This document shows positions 1-7,729 of a stretch of 38,630 bases of DNA, piece by piece (position 1 is the stretch's first letter; the number at the start of each line of letters is the position of its first letter). The notes beneath the pieces were generated by a model, which saw only the letters and a program-made list of their open reading frames with translations, was not told the origin of the DNA and searched no databases. The DNA is from Streptomyces sp. TRM64462. GTDB taxonomy: Bacteria > Actinomycetota > Actinomycetes > Streptomycetales > Streptomycetaceae. The stretch spans positions 20,125 through 58,754 of the forward strand of contig NZ_JABWDV010000459.1 in NCBI RefSeq assembly GCF_013362995.1, written 5' to 3'. Both the position numbers and the translations under genes were made by a program.

Positions 1-48
1 GTCGACGCGCGCAGCCACACCGCCCACCTCGAAGAAGCAACGCATTGA
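1..48 (+). CDS. C-terminal end of an upstream gene (partial)
   Basis: Frame 1 is open from the first base to a TGA at 46-48 and encodes 15 residues ending in LEEATH. The piece is too short to assign to a family. It ends 17 bases before the preferred start of the Zur-like gene in the same direction, so the two may be co-transcribed. Genes just upstream of Zur-type regulators are often zinc-related, but nothing in these residues shows that. Confidence 0.35.
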   Translation, partial: VDARSHTAHLEEATH

Positions 49-65
49 CCAGCAGGGGGTCCGTT

Positions 66-467
66 GTGACCGCACAGGCGGCATCGGGCAGCCGCATGAC
101 GCGACAGCGCGCCGCGGTCGTGCAGGCGCTTGCCGACTCCGTCGACTTCGTGTCCGCCCAAGAACTCCACGCCTTGATGGCCGAATCGGGTATACGCGTC
201 GGCCTCACCACCGTCTACCGCGCCCTGCAGGACCTGGAACGCACCGGAGGGGCCGACGTCGTACGCGACGAGGTGGGCGAACGGCTCTACCGGCGCCGGC
301 TCGACCCCGAGCACCGCCACTACCTCATCTGCCGCTGCTGCCGCCGCAACGAGCCCCTCGACACCGAGGCCGTCGAGCGCTGGGTCGCTCTTGTCGCACA
401 GACGACCGGCTTCGCCGCGGTCGAGCACACCCTGGAACTGACGGGTGTATGCGGCAGGTGCCAATGA
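66..467 (+). CDS. Fur-family regulator, Zur-like, lacking most M-site zinc ligands
   Basis: A 133-residue Fur-family repressor, expected to bind operators as a zinc-loaded dimer. The N-terminal winged helix (about 10-75) contains the Zur-typical GLTTVYRAL. The C-terminal half keeps a structural Cys4 site: C89/C92 and C129/C132. Compared from memory with S. coelicolor Zur, the region after YRR has Arg where a Cys is expected (R78), and the HHHH run reads H83-R84-H85-Y86. Three of the four ligands of the fine-tuning M site are therefore replaced, while the H83/H85/H121-type site looks retained. GTG at 66 is preferred because an AGGGGG-like ribosome site lies about 7 bases upstream; TTG at 45 is an in-frame alternative. 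It is probably a Zur paralogue, since Streptomyces normally carries a canonical zur elsewhere. Which metal it senses is unproven. Confidence 0.85.
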   Translation: MTAQAASGSRMTRQRAAVVQALADSVDFVSAQELHALMAESGIRVGLTTVYRALQDLERTGGADVVRDEVGERLYRRRLDPEHRHYLICRCCRRNEPLDTEAVERWVALVAQTTGFAAVEHTLELTGVCGRCQ

Positions 468-481
468 ACGCGGTCGGTCCA

Positions 482-1171
482 TCACCGGGGCGCGCCGCCC
501 GGGGCGATCAACCCCGTCTCGTAGGCGAAGACGACGGCCTGGACGCGGTCGCGCAGGTCCAGCTTCGAGAGGATGCGGCCGACATGGCTCTTGACCGTGG
601 TCGGGCTGAGGAACAGCCGGGAGGCGAGTTCCGCATTACTGAGGGCCGTCGCGAGCAGGCGGAGCACCTCGAGCTCGCGCGGTGTCAGGCCGGACAGATC
701 GCGGTGCGGGGCGATGGTCTGCGGTTCGTCGTGCTGGGCGAAGCGCTCGATCAGCCGACGAGTGATCGTGGGCGCGAGGAGAGCGTCGCCGGTCTGCACC
801 AGGCGTAGGGCGGCGACCAGATGTTCGGGGGTGACGTCCTTGAGCAGGAAGCCGCTGGCGCCGGCTGTGAGCGCGGCGTAGACGTTGTGGTCGAGGTCGT
901 AGGTGGTGAGGATGATGACCCGCGTTCCGTCCGGGCCGGCGTCGCCGATGATGCGCCTGGTGGCCTCGATGCCGTCCATCTCCGGCATCCGGATGTCCAT
1001 GAGGACGACGTCGGGCCGCGTACGGCGGACCGCTGCGACAGCCTCGGCCCCGTCGGCCGCCTCGGCCGTCACTTCGATGCCGTCCGCGGCCAGGATCATC
1101 TTGAAACCGGTGCGTACAAGAGCTTGGTCGTCGGCGATGACGGCACGCAGCGGTGGCTGGTCCTTGTTCAT
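482..1171 (-). CDS. LuxR-family (NarL/DesR type) response regulator
   Basis: A 229-residue response regulator. The receiver domain (about 8-125) has the acidic pair D14/D15, phosphorylatable D59 in LMDIRMP, and K near the end of the domain (FLLKD). The C-terminal LuxR-type helix-turn-helix (about 165-225) carries LTPRELEVL and TVKSHV. Its ATG overlaps the stop of the upstream histidine kinase gene by 4 bases (ATGA), so the two are translationally coupled and form a cognate pair. The likely target is the divergent ABC exporter across the 2467-2686 gap, a common arrangement for this subfamily; the target is inferred from position only. The frame stays open upstream of this ATG, but that extension overlaps the kinase gene and is not real. 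Confidence 0.92.
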   Translation of the reverse strand: MNKDQPPLRAVIADDQALVRTGFKMILAADGIEVTAEAADGAEAVAAVRRTRPDVVLMDIRMPEMDGIEATRRIIGDAGPDGTRVIILTTYDLDHNVYAALTAGASGFLLKDVTPEHLVAALRLVQTGDALLAPTITRRLIERFAQHDEPQTIAPHRDLSGLTPRELEVLRLLATALSNAELASRLFLSPTTVKSHVGRILSKLDLRDRVQAVVFAYETGLIAPGGAPR

Positions 1172-2466
1172 GCGGTGCTCCGCGGGATGCGGGCCGTGAC
1201 CCGGTAGCCGCCGGCGTTTGTCGGCCCGGCCGTCAGCTCGCCCTTGTAGACGGCCAGCCGCTCGCGCAGCCCCATGTGGCCACGGCCGTTGCTCTGCACC
1301 GGCGGGGACTCCTCGGCGCCGCCGGTGTCCGTGATCTCGATCTCCAGACAGGCGTCGGTGTAACCGATGGCGACGGACGCCTGCGCGCCGCGCGCATGTT
1401 TGATCGTGTTGGTCAGCGCCTCCTGTACGACGCGGTAGGCCGCGAGGTCCAGCCCCGGTGGCAGCGGATCCGGCGGCAGCGACACCCCGACGCTCACGGG
1501 CGTACCGGCGGCGCGTACGCGTGCGACGAGCGCGTCGAGCTGTGCGAGCCCGGGCTGGGGCTCCAGGCTGTCGGGCCTCTCGTGGTCCGGAGCGGCCAGC
1601 AGGCCCATCACGTGGCGGAGTTCGGCCATGGCGGCCCGACCGCCCGCCTCGACGGCCAGCAGTGCCTCCTTCGACTGCTCGGGCGCCATGTCCATCACTT
1701 TGCGCGCCGCGCCGGCCTGGATCACCATCACGCTCACATTGTGGGTCACCACGTCGTGCAGTTCGGCGGCAATGCGGGCACGCTCCTCCTCGACGGCGCG
1801 GCGCGTGGCCTCCGCCTGAGCGGCCTGCAGTTCTGTCACCTGGTCCCGGCTGGACGCCAGCCGCAGTTGCAGGAAACGGACGAGGCTGGCCAGCATCCCG
1901 GCCACCAGGAGCACGAATCCTGGGCTGGACCATCCGGGGAGCACGGGGTCCGCGTGACGGAAAGCGAAACCGGACAGCGCGGCGGCGATCACCAGAACGG
2001 CCATCGCCGCTGTCCGGTAACGGCTGTATACGACGGCGCTGTAGGCGCCGATGACACAGGCCAGGACGGTGATCCAGGAGGCGGAGCTGCCGATGGCCAG
2101 TGCCGCGCCCAGCACCACCGCGAACAAGGTCAGCGGATACCGGCGCCGGGCTGCCAGCGGCAGCGTCGACAGGACGACCAGGCCCCAGGGCACGGAGGAG
2201 GGTTCTTCCTCCTCGGGCACCTGACCAGGGTCGGGCGGCGAGGGCGGGGCCGGGACCCCGGTCCCGACGTCCACCGCAGGGGGGCTGCTGTTCACCGGCC
2301 CGTCGCCGGGATAGCGCACCGCCACGAACAGGGCGATGACGGTCAGTACGACCGCCAGCACCACATCGGCGCGCACCGCTCGCCGGGACAGCGGAGCGGC
2401 CTTCGCCTCCGGGCGTAGCGCGTCGATGAGCTGCTGATGCCGACTGCGCCGGTCTTCCGTCTCCAT
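1168..2466 (-). CDS. Sensor histidine kinase (HisKA_3 / HATPase_c)
   Basis: A 432-residue membrane kinase. Hydrophobic segments lie at about 34-51, 94-106, 112-146, 152-168 and 183-200, with a Pro/Glu-rich, probably extracellular loop at about 55-92. The dimerisation/phosphoacceptor motif is AAELHDVV with H237. The ATP-binding domain has an N-box (VVQEALTNTIKHA) and a G-box (GHMGLRER). This is the NarL/DesK class, matching the LuxR-type regulator it overlaps by ATGA. ATG at 2464-2466 was chosen. The frame continues upstream to 2592, but that part is Arg/Pro-rich, resembles no kinase N-terminus and would fill the divergent promoter region. The signal sensed is unknown; cell-envelope stress is typical for kinases beside such exporters. 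Confidence 0.9.
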   Translation of the reverse strand: METEDRRSRHQQLIDALRPEAKAAPLSRRAVRADVVLAVVLTVIALFVAVRYPGDGPVNSSPPAVDVGTGVPAPPSPPDPGQVPEEEEPSSVPWGLVVLSTLPLAARRRYPLTLFAVVLGAALAIGSSASWITVLACVIGAYSAVVYSRYRTAAMAVLVIAAALSGFAFRHADPVLPGWSSPGFVLLVAGMLASLVRFLQLRLASSRDQVTELQAAQAEATRRAVEEERARIAAELHDVVTHNVSVMVIQAGAARKVMDMAPEQSKEALLAVEAGGRAAMAELRHVMGLLAAPDHERPDSLEPQPGLAQLDALVARVRAAGTPVSVGVSLPPDPLPPGLDLAAYRVVQEALTNTIKHARGAQASVAIGYTDACLEIEITDTGGAEESPPVQSNGRGHMGLRERLAVYKGELTAGPTNAGGYRVTARIPRSTA

Positions 2467-2686
2467 CCGTGCGTTGTGCTGCGCTCTCCGCCCGGCCCGC
2501 GTCCGCCTGTCCGGCCGGGGCGTTGTCCCGGAGGCCTCCTTCTCAGGTAGGACTCCGCAGCCGAATCCTCCGCGGGAAGGGCCTGATGTCAATTCCGCGG
2601 CCGACGCGCCCCCTACGCGGCACCCCTAGGTTCGCAGGACCGACAACGGCAAATGCCTCTCGTGACCGCAAGGATGGACAACTCGT
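2467..2686. promoter_or_regulatory. Divergent control region between kinase and ABC exporter
   Basis: This 220-bp gap lies between divergently read genes and must hold promoters for both the two-component operon and the exporter. A ribosome site (AAGGATGG) precedes ATG 2687. No convincing -35/-10 pair or repeat operator could be picked by eye. Confidence 0.4.
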
Positions 2687-3379
2687 ATGCATCAAGTGAT
2701 CGAACTGGAGGGTGTGGCGAAGCGCTACGACAGCGCCGGGGCGCCGGCGCTCGGACCGCTCACGCTCAGTGTCGCCAAGGGTGAGGCCCTTGCCGTGACG
2801 GGCCCTTCCGGCAGCGGCAAGTCCACGCTGCTGAACCTCGTCGCCGGCCTGGACAAACCGACCGACGGCGCCGTGATCGTGGCCGGGCGACGGATCGACC
2901 AGTTGAGCGAGCACGCCCTCGCCACGTTCCGTCGCGAGCACATCGGCATGGCATTCCAGTTCTTCAATCTCCTCGACGACCTCACCGTCACCGACAACAT
3001 CCAGCTCCCGGCCCAGCTGACCGGGAGCAGCCGGCGCGCGGCCGCGGCCCGCGCGGGCGAGCTCATGGAGACGCTGGGCATCCAGCAGCACACCCGTGCC
3101 TACCCGGGCCGGCTGTCCGGAGGTGAACGACAACCAGTCGCGGTCGCACGGGCGTTGGTCAACCGGCCCGCGCTGCTGCTCGCCGACGAGCCCACCGGTG
3201 CGCTCGACACCGCCTCGGGCCACGACGTCCGCAACCTGCTGATGGATCTGCACCGCGCCGGACAGACCATCGTGCTGGTGACGCACGACCTGTCCCTCGC
3301 GGAGGCATGCGCGAGCCGCACGATCCACCTGGTCGACGGTCACGTCGCCCTCGACTCCTGCGCGCAGGCCGTCCGATGA
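2687..3379 (+). CDS. ABC transporter ATP-binding protein (MacB/LolD type)
   Basis: A 230-residue ATPase that would power an FtsX-type exporter. Walker A GPSGSGKST is at 39-47, the Q-loop at Q91, Walker B LLLADEP at 163-169 with catalytic E168, and the switch H200 in VTHD. The signature reads LSGGERQPVA: the usual Arg after Gln is Pro (P150), which is unusual in this motif. The stop overlaps the ATG at 3376 by ATGA, the normal coupling to the permease gene, which is itself frameshifted. The family exports antimicrobial peptides or lipids, or remodels envelope complexes; the substrate is not evident here. Divergent from, and probably controlled by, the two-component system at 482-2466. Confidence 0.9.
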   Translation: MHQVIELEGVAKRYDSAGAPALGPLTLSVAKGEALAVTGPSGSGKSTLLNLVAGLDKPTDGAVIVAGRRIDQLSEHALATFRREHIGMAFQFFNLLDDLTVTDNIQLPAQLTGSSRRAAAARAGELMETLGIQQHTRAYPGRLSGGERQPVAVARALVNRPALLLADEPTGALDTASGHDVRNLLMDLHRAGQTIVLVTHDLSLAEACASRTIHLVDGHVALDSCAQAVR

Positions 3380-5796
3380 GCCTGTTCGGTACCGGCGCGA
3401 TGGGCCCGGGTCGTAGGTTCCGGGGTGGGCCGGCGGCGGGTGCAGACCGTGGTGATCGCCGTGGCCACGATGATGGCCGTGGCGTCGGCCGTGGTCGCCG
3501 GGTCGCTGATGGTCGCCGCGACCGCGCCCTTCGACAACGCCTTCAAGAAGCAGCGAGGTGCGCACATCACCGCGCAGTTCGATCCTGCCAAGGCGAGTGC
3601 GGCGGAGCTGGCGAAGACCGGGAAGCTGCCCGGCGTCGCCGCGAGCGCGGGACCGTACCCGTCCACGGCGGTCCGTCTGCTGGACCGTTCGGGCTTCCAG
3701 CTGCCGACGCTGACCCTGGTAGGGCGGTCCGGCCCTGACGGCGCCGTGGACCGGGTGGATCTGAAGTCGGGCCGGTGGGCGCAGAAGCCGAGCGAGATCG
3801 TTCTCGACGCGTCGTACGAGGGGCCCGCCATCGGGCTCGGCACCACCGTGAAGATGTCGGACGCCAAGGACACACCGCCCCTTCTGATCGTCGGCTTCGC
3901 CGTCTCCGCCAGTGAGACCGCCGACGCCTGGGCGCTGCCCTCGCAGGTCGACGCGCTGGCATCGAAGAGCAACCCCGTCGCGAGTCAGATGCTCTACCGC
4001 TTCGACTCCGCGAGCACGAAACAGCAGATCATCGCCGACCGGAAGAAGCTCGCCGCCTCCGTGGGACCTGGGGCGCTCCTTGGGACCCAGTCCTGGCTGG
4101 ACACCAAGCGCGCCGCTGATCAGGGTGCGGCGGCGACCGTCCCGTTCGTGACGGCTTTCGGCGCGCTCGGCATCGTGATGTCGGTGATCATCGTCAGCAG
4201 TGTGATCAGTGGCGCGGTCGGCACCAGCCTGCGCAGGATCGGCATCCTCAAGGCCATCGGCTTCACTCCGCGCGAGGTCGTACGCGCCTACGTGGCCCAG
4301 GCGCTGATCCCGGCCGTCGTCGGCATCGCCCTGGGTGTCGTCCTGGGGAATGTCCTGGCCGTGCCACTGCTGTCCGACACCGAGTCGCTGTACGGCGGCG
4401 TCTCACTCTCGGTGGCCTGGTGGGTGGATGTCTCCGTGCCGGCCGCCGCCCTGGTCGTCGTGGGGCTCGCGGCGCTGATTCCCGCGCTGCGGGCCGGAAG
4501 GCTACGTACGGTGGAGGCCATCGCGGTCGGCCGGTCGCCGCGCACAGGACGCGGCCGGTGGGCGCATCGGGCGATGGGGATGCTTCCACTGCCGCGACAG
4601 GTGACGTACGGTCTCGCCACCCCCTTCACTCATCCGGTACGTACCCTCGCGATGCTGCTCGCGGTGGCGTTCGGCACGGTCGCGGCGACGTTCGCGGTGG
4701 GGCTGACCTCGTCCCTGAACGCGATCGGCACCTCCCAGGACCCCGAGAGCCGTGCCGCGGTCACGGTCACGACGACCAAGGCAATCGACGTCGCTCCTCC
4801 CCCGCCGCCTCCTGTAGGGGGCAAGGCGGAAGACCCGCCTCCCGTGGAAGACAGCGCGGCAAGCACGCCCGAAAAGCCCAAGGTCGCCGATCCGGCGAAG
4901 GTGCGGTCCGCCGTCACGTCACAGCCGGGCACGGAGTCGTACTACGGCAAGGCCCAGACCGAGGTCGCCGTGGCCGGGGTCACCGGCTCGATTCGGGCCG
5001 GCCTCTACGAGGGCGATTCGCGCTCCGGCAGCTACGAGATGCCTCCGGGCACTGGATCACCGGTAAGGGCCAGGTCGTGGTGCCCTCCCGCTTCCTGGAG
5101 AGGACCAGCACCAAGATCGGTGACACGGTGCGGGTGACCTACGAGAAGGAGACCGCGAACCTGCGGATCGTGGGCGAGTCCTTCGACACGTCGGGCAACC
5201 GCCTGGAAATCCACGCGGACATGGCCAACTTCGCGTCGGCCGAGCCCAGTACCTTCCTCGTCGAGACCAAGTCCGGCGTCTCCGCCGACGAATACGCCCA
5301 GCGGGTCGCCTCAGTCGTACAGCCACTGGGGGGCGACGCAACGACCGGCTCCGCTTCGGGGCAGGACGGTATCATCCTCATCATGTCCGCGATGGCGGTG
5401 CTGCTCACCCTCATACTGATCACCGTGGCCGGTCTCGGCGTACTCAACTCCGTGGTCCTGGACACCCGGGAACGCATCCACGACCTGGGCGTCTGCAAGG
5501 CGATCGGCATGACGCCGCGGCAGACCGTGGGCCTCGTGCTCGCCTCGGTGGCCGTGATCGGCGTGATCGGCGGGCTGATCGGCGTCCCTGCGGGGTACGC
5601 GCTGCACCACGTCGTCATGCCGGTGATGGGGCGTGCCGTAGGCACCAGCCTGCCGTCGCCCGTCCTCGATGTGTACGGGCCTTTCCAGCTCCTCCTGCTG
5701 GGGCTCGGCGGGGTCGTGATCGCGGTGCTGGGCGCGCTGATCCCGGCCGGCTGGGCGGCCAGGGCCCGTACGGCCACGGCGCTGCGCACCGAGTAG
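3376..5796 (+). pseudogene. FtsX-like ABC permease, frameshifted
   Basis: Permease partner of the preceding ATPase. The coupled ATG at 3376 begins in one frame, but the clear permease sequence (GRRRVQTVV, then the first membrane helix) starts in another at GTG 3425. It runs through the first FtsX domain to about 5040, then jumps back to the original frame, where SGHWITGKGQVVV continues through the second FtsX domain (DLGVCKAIGMTPRQ) to the stop at 5796. Restoring one base near 5040 would join GSYEM to SGHW, as expected for the family. Membrane helices lie after both FtsX repeats and near each end. The 5040 shift is certain. The 3376/3425 one may instead mean that GTG 3425 is the true start. 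A sequencing indel cannot be excluded; otherwise the exporter is dead. Confidence 0.75.
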
Positions 5797-5828
5797 CGTC
5801 CGCCGGAGCGCGAGCCGCTGGGGGCCTG

Positions 5829-5845
5829 CCCGACGCTCCGTCGGG
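5829..5845. terminator. Small stem-loop downstream of the ABC permease
   Basis: Perfect 7-bp stem CCCGACG / CGTCGGG with a 3-base loop, 33 bases after the permease stop. There is no T-tract, which is usual for Streptomyces terminators. Confidence 0.4.
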
Positions 5846-5872
5846 ACCAGCGTCAAACGACGAAGCCGCAGG

Positions 5873-5941
5873 TCAGAGCCTCTTCGCAGCGGGCTCCAAA
5901 ATCGCGACGCACTCCACGTGGTGCGTCATCGGAAAGATGTC
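5873..5941 (-). pseudogene. Displaced 3' end of the RNA methyltransferase gene (left island junction)
   Basis: Read on the minus strand this encodes DIFPMTHHVECVAILEPAAK plus two residues and a stop. It matches the last 22 residues of the intact methyltransferase at 33605-34936 (DLFPMTHHVECVAILEPAGK...). DNA similarity runs from about 5868 to 5941 against 33600-33673, with many synonymous differences. The rest of the gene is absent. This is the expected footprint of an element integrating into a gene's 3' end: the host's original end is pushed to the far side while the element supplies a new one. It marks the left edge of the island. Confidence 0.8.
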
Positions 5942-5970
5942 GGCCTGAGCAAGCCGCGGAAAAGCCCAGG

Positions 5971-6012
5971 TCAGGGCCGCTTTCGCGGCTCGCCGCGCAG
6001 CGTGCGGGCGCC
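5971..6012 (-). pseudogene. Possible second, internally deleted methyltransferase 3' end
   Basis: The plus strand begins CAGGTCAGG (5967-5975), the same stop context as at 33601-33609. On the minus strand the frame reads GARTLRGEPRKRP and stop. RTLR and EP.K match the intact C-terminus (RTLRAF...LEPAGKGA) with about 17 residues missing between them. It may be debris of an earlier integration at the same site. The match is short, so it is tentative. Confidence 0.35.
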
Positions 6013-6014
6013 CA

Positions 6015-6033
6015 GAGCGTCAAACGAGCGTCA
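6015..6033 (+). repeat. 19-bp direct repeat, left copy (candidate attL-proximal site)
   Basis: GAGCGTCAAACGAGCGTCA, identical to 33499-33517. It contains two tandem AGCGTCA units 11 bp apart. A shorter relative, AGCGTCAAACGA, lies at 5849-5860, outside the methyltransferase fragment. The two 19-mers bracket 27.5 kb. Confidence 0.75.
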
Positions 6034-6171
6034 CGGCCAACAGCCCGTCCCGCCTACCCGGGGCAGACCGAGCCGCCACAACCAGCTCCCCGGCCAGCTC
6101 CGCCCCACTCACCCAGACGCCGACTCCCTCATCTTGACCCGCGCCACTTCTCCGGCCGCCACAATGGACGC

Positions 6172-6564
6172 ATGCCCTCCAGCTCACAGCACCCCGCACC
6201 CGCCCCGAGGGACCTCTCAAGCGCCGTCACCGAGGACCTCGCGATGTACCGGGAGAAGTTCCGGCGGCGTCTGCCGGAGTCGCTGGACGAGCTGCACGGG
6301 CCGACCCACGGGGTCGTGGAGCTGCCACTGCACATGGCCTGGTCGGGGATGACCTCGTACGACCTGGGCAAGCCTCGCCAGCGCATTGGCCTGTACCGCA
6401 CCGTCCTGCACGAGGGCATGCACGACGACCTGCCCCGCTACCTCAACCAGGACCTGCTCCTCCATCTGTGGCCGGTCCTGCACACCCTCGTCGGTCGTAC
6501 CGTGCGCGCCGTCTGGGAAGAGGCATTCCCCCAGCTCGCCTCCCGCACACGGGCAGCCGCGTGA
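6172..6564 (+). CDS. Conserved hypothetical protein paired with an AbiEii-type nucleotidyltransferase
   Basis: A 130-residue protein with no signal peptide or membrane helix, rich in charged residues. It contains HEGMHDDL near the middle and LLLHLWPVLHTLV, an amphipathic helical stretch. From memory, similar Streptomyces proteins sit directly upstream of AbiEii/AbiGii-family nucleotidyltransferase genes. That order is kept here: its stop overlaps the GTG of the broken nucleotidyltransferase at 6561 (GTGA). It is therefore likely the antitoxin-like or regulatory partner of a toxin now destroyed, although no DNA-binding motif was recognised. ATG 6172 is used; no strong ribosome site is visible. 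It lies just inside the left island end. Confidence 0.6.
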   Translation: MPSSSQHPAPAPRDLSSAVTEDLAMYREKFRRRLPESLDELHGPTHGVVELPLHMAWSGMTSYDLGKPRQRIGLYRTVLHEGMHDDLPRYLNQDLLLHLWPVLHTLVGRTVRAVWEEAFPQLASRTRAAA

Positions 6565-6787
6565 CGCATATGCCGGAGCTGCATACGCGGCTCCTGGCGG
6601 ATGTGATCGCGCTCGGCTCCCCGTATCTTCTGGTCCTCTCTTCACCGGTGGATACGCCGTACCGGCACACCACCTCGTGAACCGCCCCAGCCAGGACCTC
6701 GACGTCGCCACCGAGAACCCGGCACCCATGGCCGACATCGCGGCCACGGCTCGTGACTCACGACCTGTCCCCGCTGCCAGCCATTAG
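6561..6787 (+). pseudogene. AbiEii/AbiGii-type nucleotidyltransferase, frameshifted and truncated
   Basis: Starting at GTG 6561 the frame encodes MPELHTRLLADVIALGSPY, then goes off-frame at about 6640. The next frame gives TGGYAVPAHHLVNRPSQDLD followed by VATENPAPMADIAAT, the nucleotidyltransferase start (GG...R.S.DLD) of the AbiEii family. Matching sequence then ends at about 6755. A full-length member is around 200 or more residues, so only the first 60 or so survive, in two frames. The usual partner gene is intact immediately upstream. Confidence 0.65.
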
Positions 6788-7090
6788 GCTCTCGACTTCC
6801 TCGGCGCATCCCCATGACAGTGTGACGCCAGCGCCTCCGTGCCCATGGTTGTGCACAACCACGGTGCGGCTCCTGGGATGTGCCGGTGGCTGACACGGGC
6901 GGGGACCAGCGGCTGGGGACACTGTGACAGCCTCGCTTGGCTGGAAGCCGTCGAGAGTGCTCCGTCATGTCGTCGGAGTGATCGCAGCTGGCGATGACGT
7001 GACAGCTCGGGAGTGCAGGAGCGCGTCGAGTTGCTGGCAAGCGCTGCAGGCACGCATTAGGGAGATCGAGCATTCCTTGACGTCAGGCAG
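6788..7090. other. Gene-free stretch with a 22-bp palindrome
   Basis: No plausible coding sequence is visible. Positions 6846-6861 form a perfect 16-bp palindrome (TGGTTGTGCACAACCA), extending to 6843-6864 with one mismatch per arm. It may be an operator or chance; no T-tract follows. Confidence 0.4.
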
Positions 7091-7729
7091 TCAGCGGCCG
7101 TTACCCAGCGCGTCACGCAGATCGTCCGTGAACGATTGCCAGGATGCGAGCTGTTTAACGGGTCCTTCACGGTCCAGCATCTGAAGGAGACGTGCACGGT
7201 TCGCGGAGAAGCGAGTTTGGAGTTTCTGCAGACCGCGTCCTCTTTCCTCGCTGGCCGTGGCGATCGCCTGCTTGAGCACGGCTTTGGGGTCTGAAACCGA
7301 CTCTACTCGTGCCGGTTTCGGAAGGTTGAGTGCCACCTTGCCGTTTGGGTTGCCTGCGACTTCACGGATCGCAGACTGATCGAGCAGCAGCCATGCCTCC
7401 AGCATCCGCACAGGGATCACGGGCACATGCGCCACGCCGGGACTCACTGCGGCCACAGCTTCCGCGATTTCCGTACGCCGACGGTCCGGGGGCTCGCGGT
7501 CAGAGTCGCGGTGGATGACCACGAGGTCGTACACGTGGCCACTGTCACTAAGCTGCTGTGCGGCTCGTAGCTTGTCCTCGACCGAGCGACCAGGCTTGTT
7601 CGGCAGGCGGTCCAGCTCGGGAACCGTTACCAGGATCTCCCTGCCCATATCCGCCGCAATTGCCTCAATGTGAAACCGCAGGCCCGTGTCACTGGATCCC
7701 TCACAGAGGTAGAGGGCACGCACGGTCAT
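7091..7729 (-). CDS. TOPRIM-like DUF4276-family protein, partner of the ATPase
   Basis: A 212-residue protein with TOPRIM-type acidic signatures: E10 in LCEGSSD, and D75/D77 in VVIHRDSDRE, the E...DxD metal-binding set. It resembles the DUF4276 family, often encoded next to ABC-type ATPases in defence loci. Its ATG overlaps the stop of the ATPase gene by ATGA, so the two are made together. By analogy with OLD-family nucleases and PARIS (AAA ATPase plus a TOPRIM-like DUF4435 protein), the likely roles are nuclease or effector for this protein and sensor or regulator for the ATPase. That is inference; DUF4276 is not DUF4435, and nuclease activity is not shown by sequence alone. The C-terminal 60 residues are basic and helical. 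Confidence 0.75.
   Translation of the reverse strand: MTVRALYLCEGSSDTGLRFHIEAIAADMGREILVTVPELDRLPNKPGRSVEDKLRAAQQLSDSGHVYDLVVIHRDSDREPPDRRRTEIAEAVAAVSPGVAHVPVIPVRMLEAWLLLDQSAIREVAGNPNGKVALNLPKPARVESVSDPKAVLKQAIATASEERGRGLQKLQTRFSANRARLLQMLDREGPVKQLASWQSFTDDLRDALGNGR

Noticed and set aside
1153..2418. 421-codon plus-strand frame opposite the histidine kinase
   Set aside because: Antisense shadow without a start signal or recognisable domain.
6020..6220. Minus-strand open frame of 66 codons ending LLAVTLV at the 19-bp repeat
   Set aside because: It overlaps the start of the plus-strand gene at 6172, has no ribosome site or recognisable family, and its last codons are simply the repeat.
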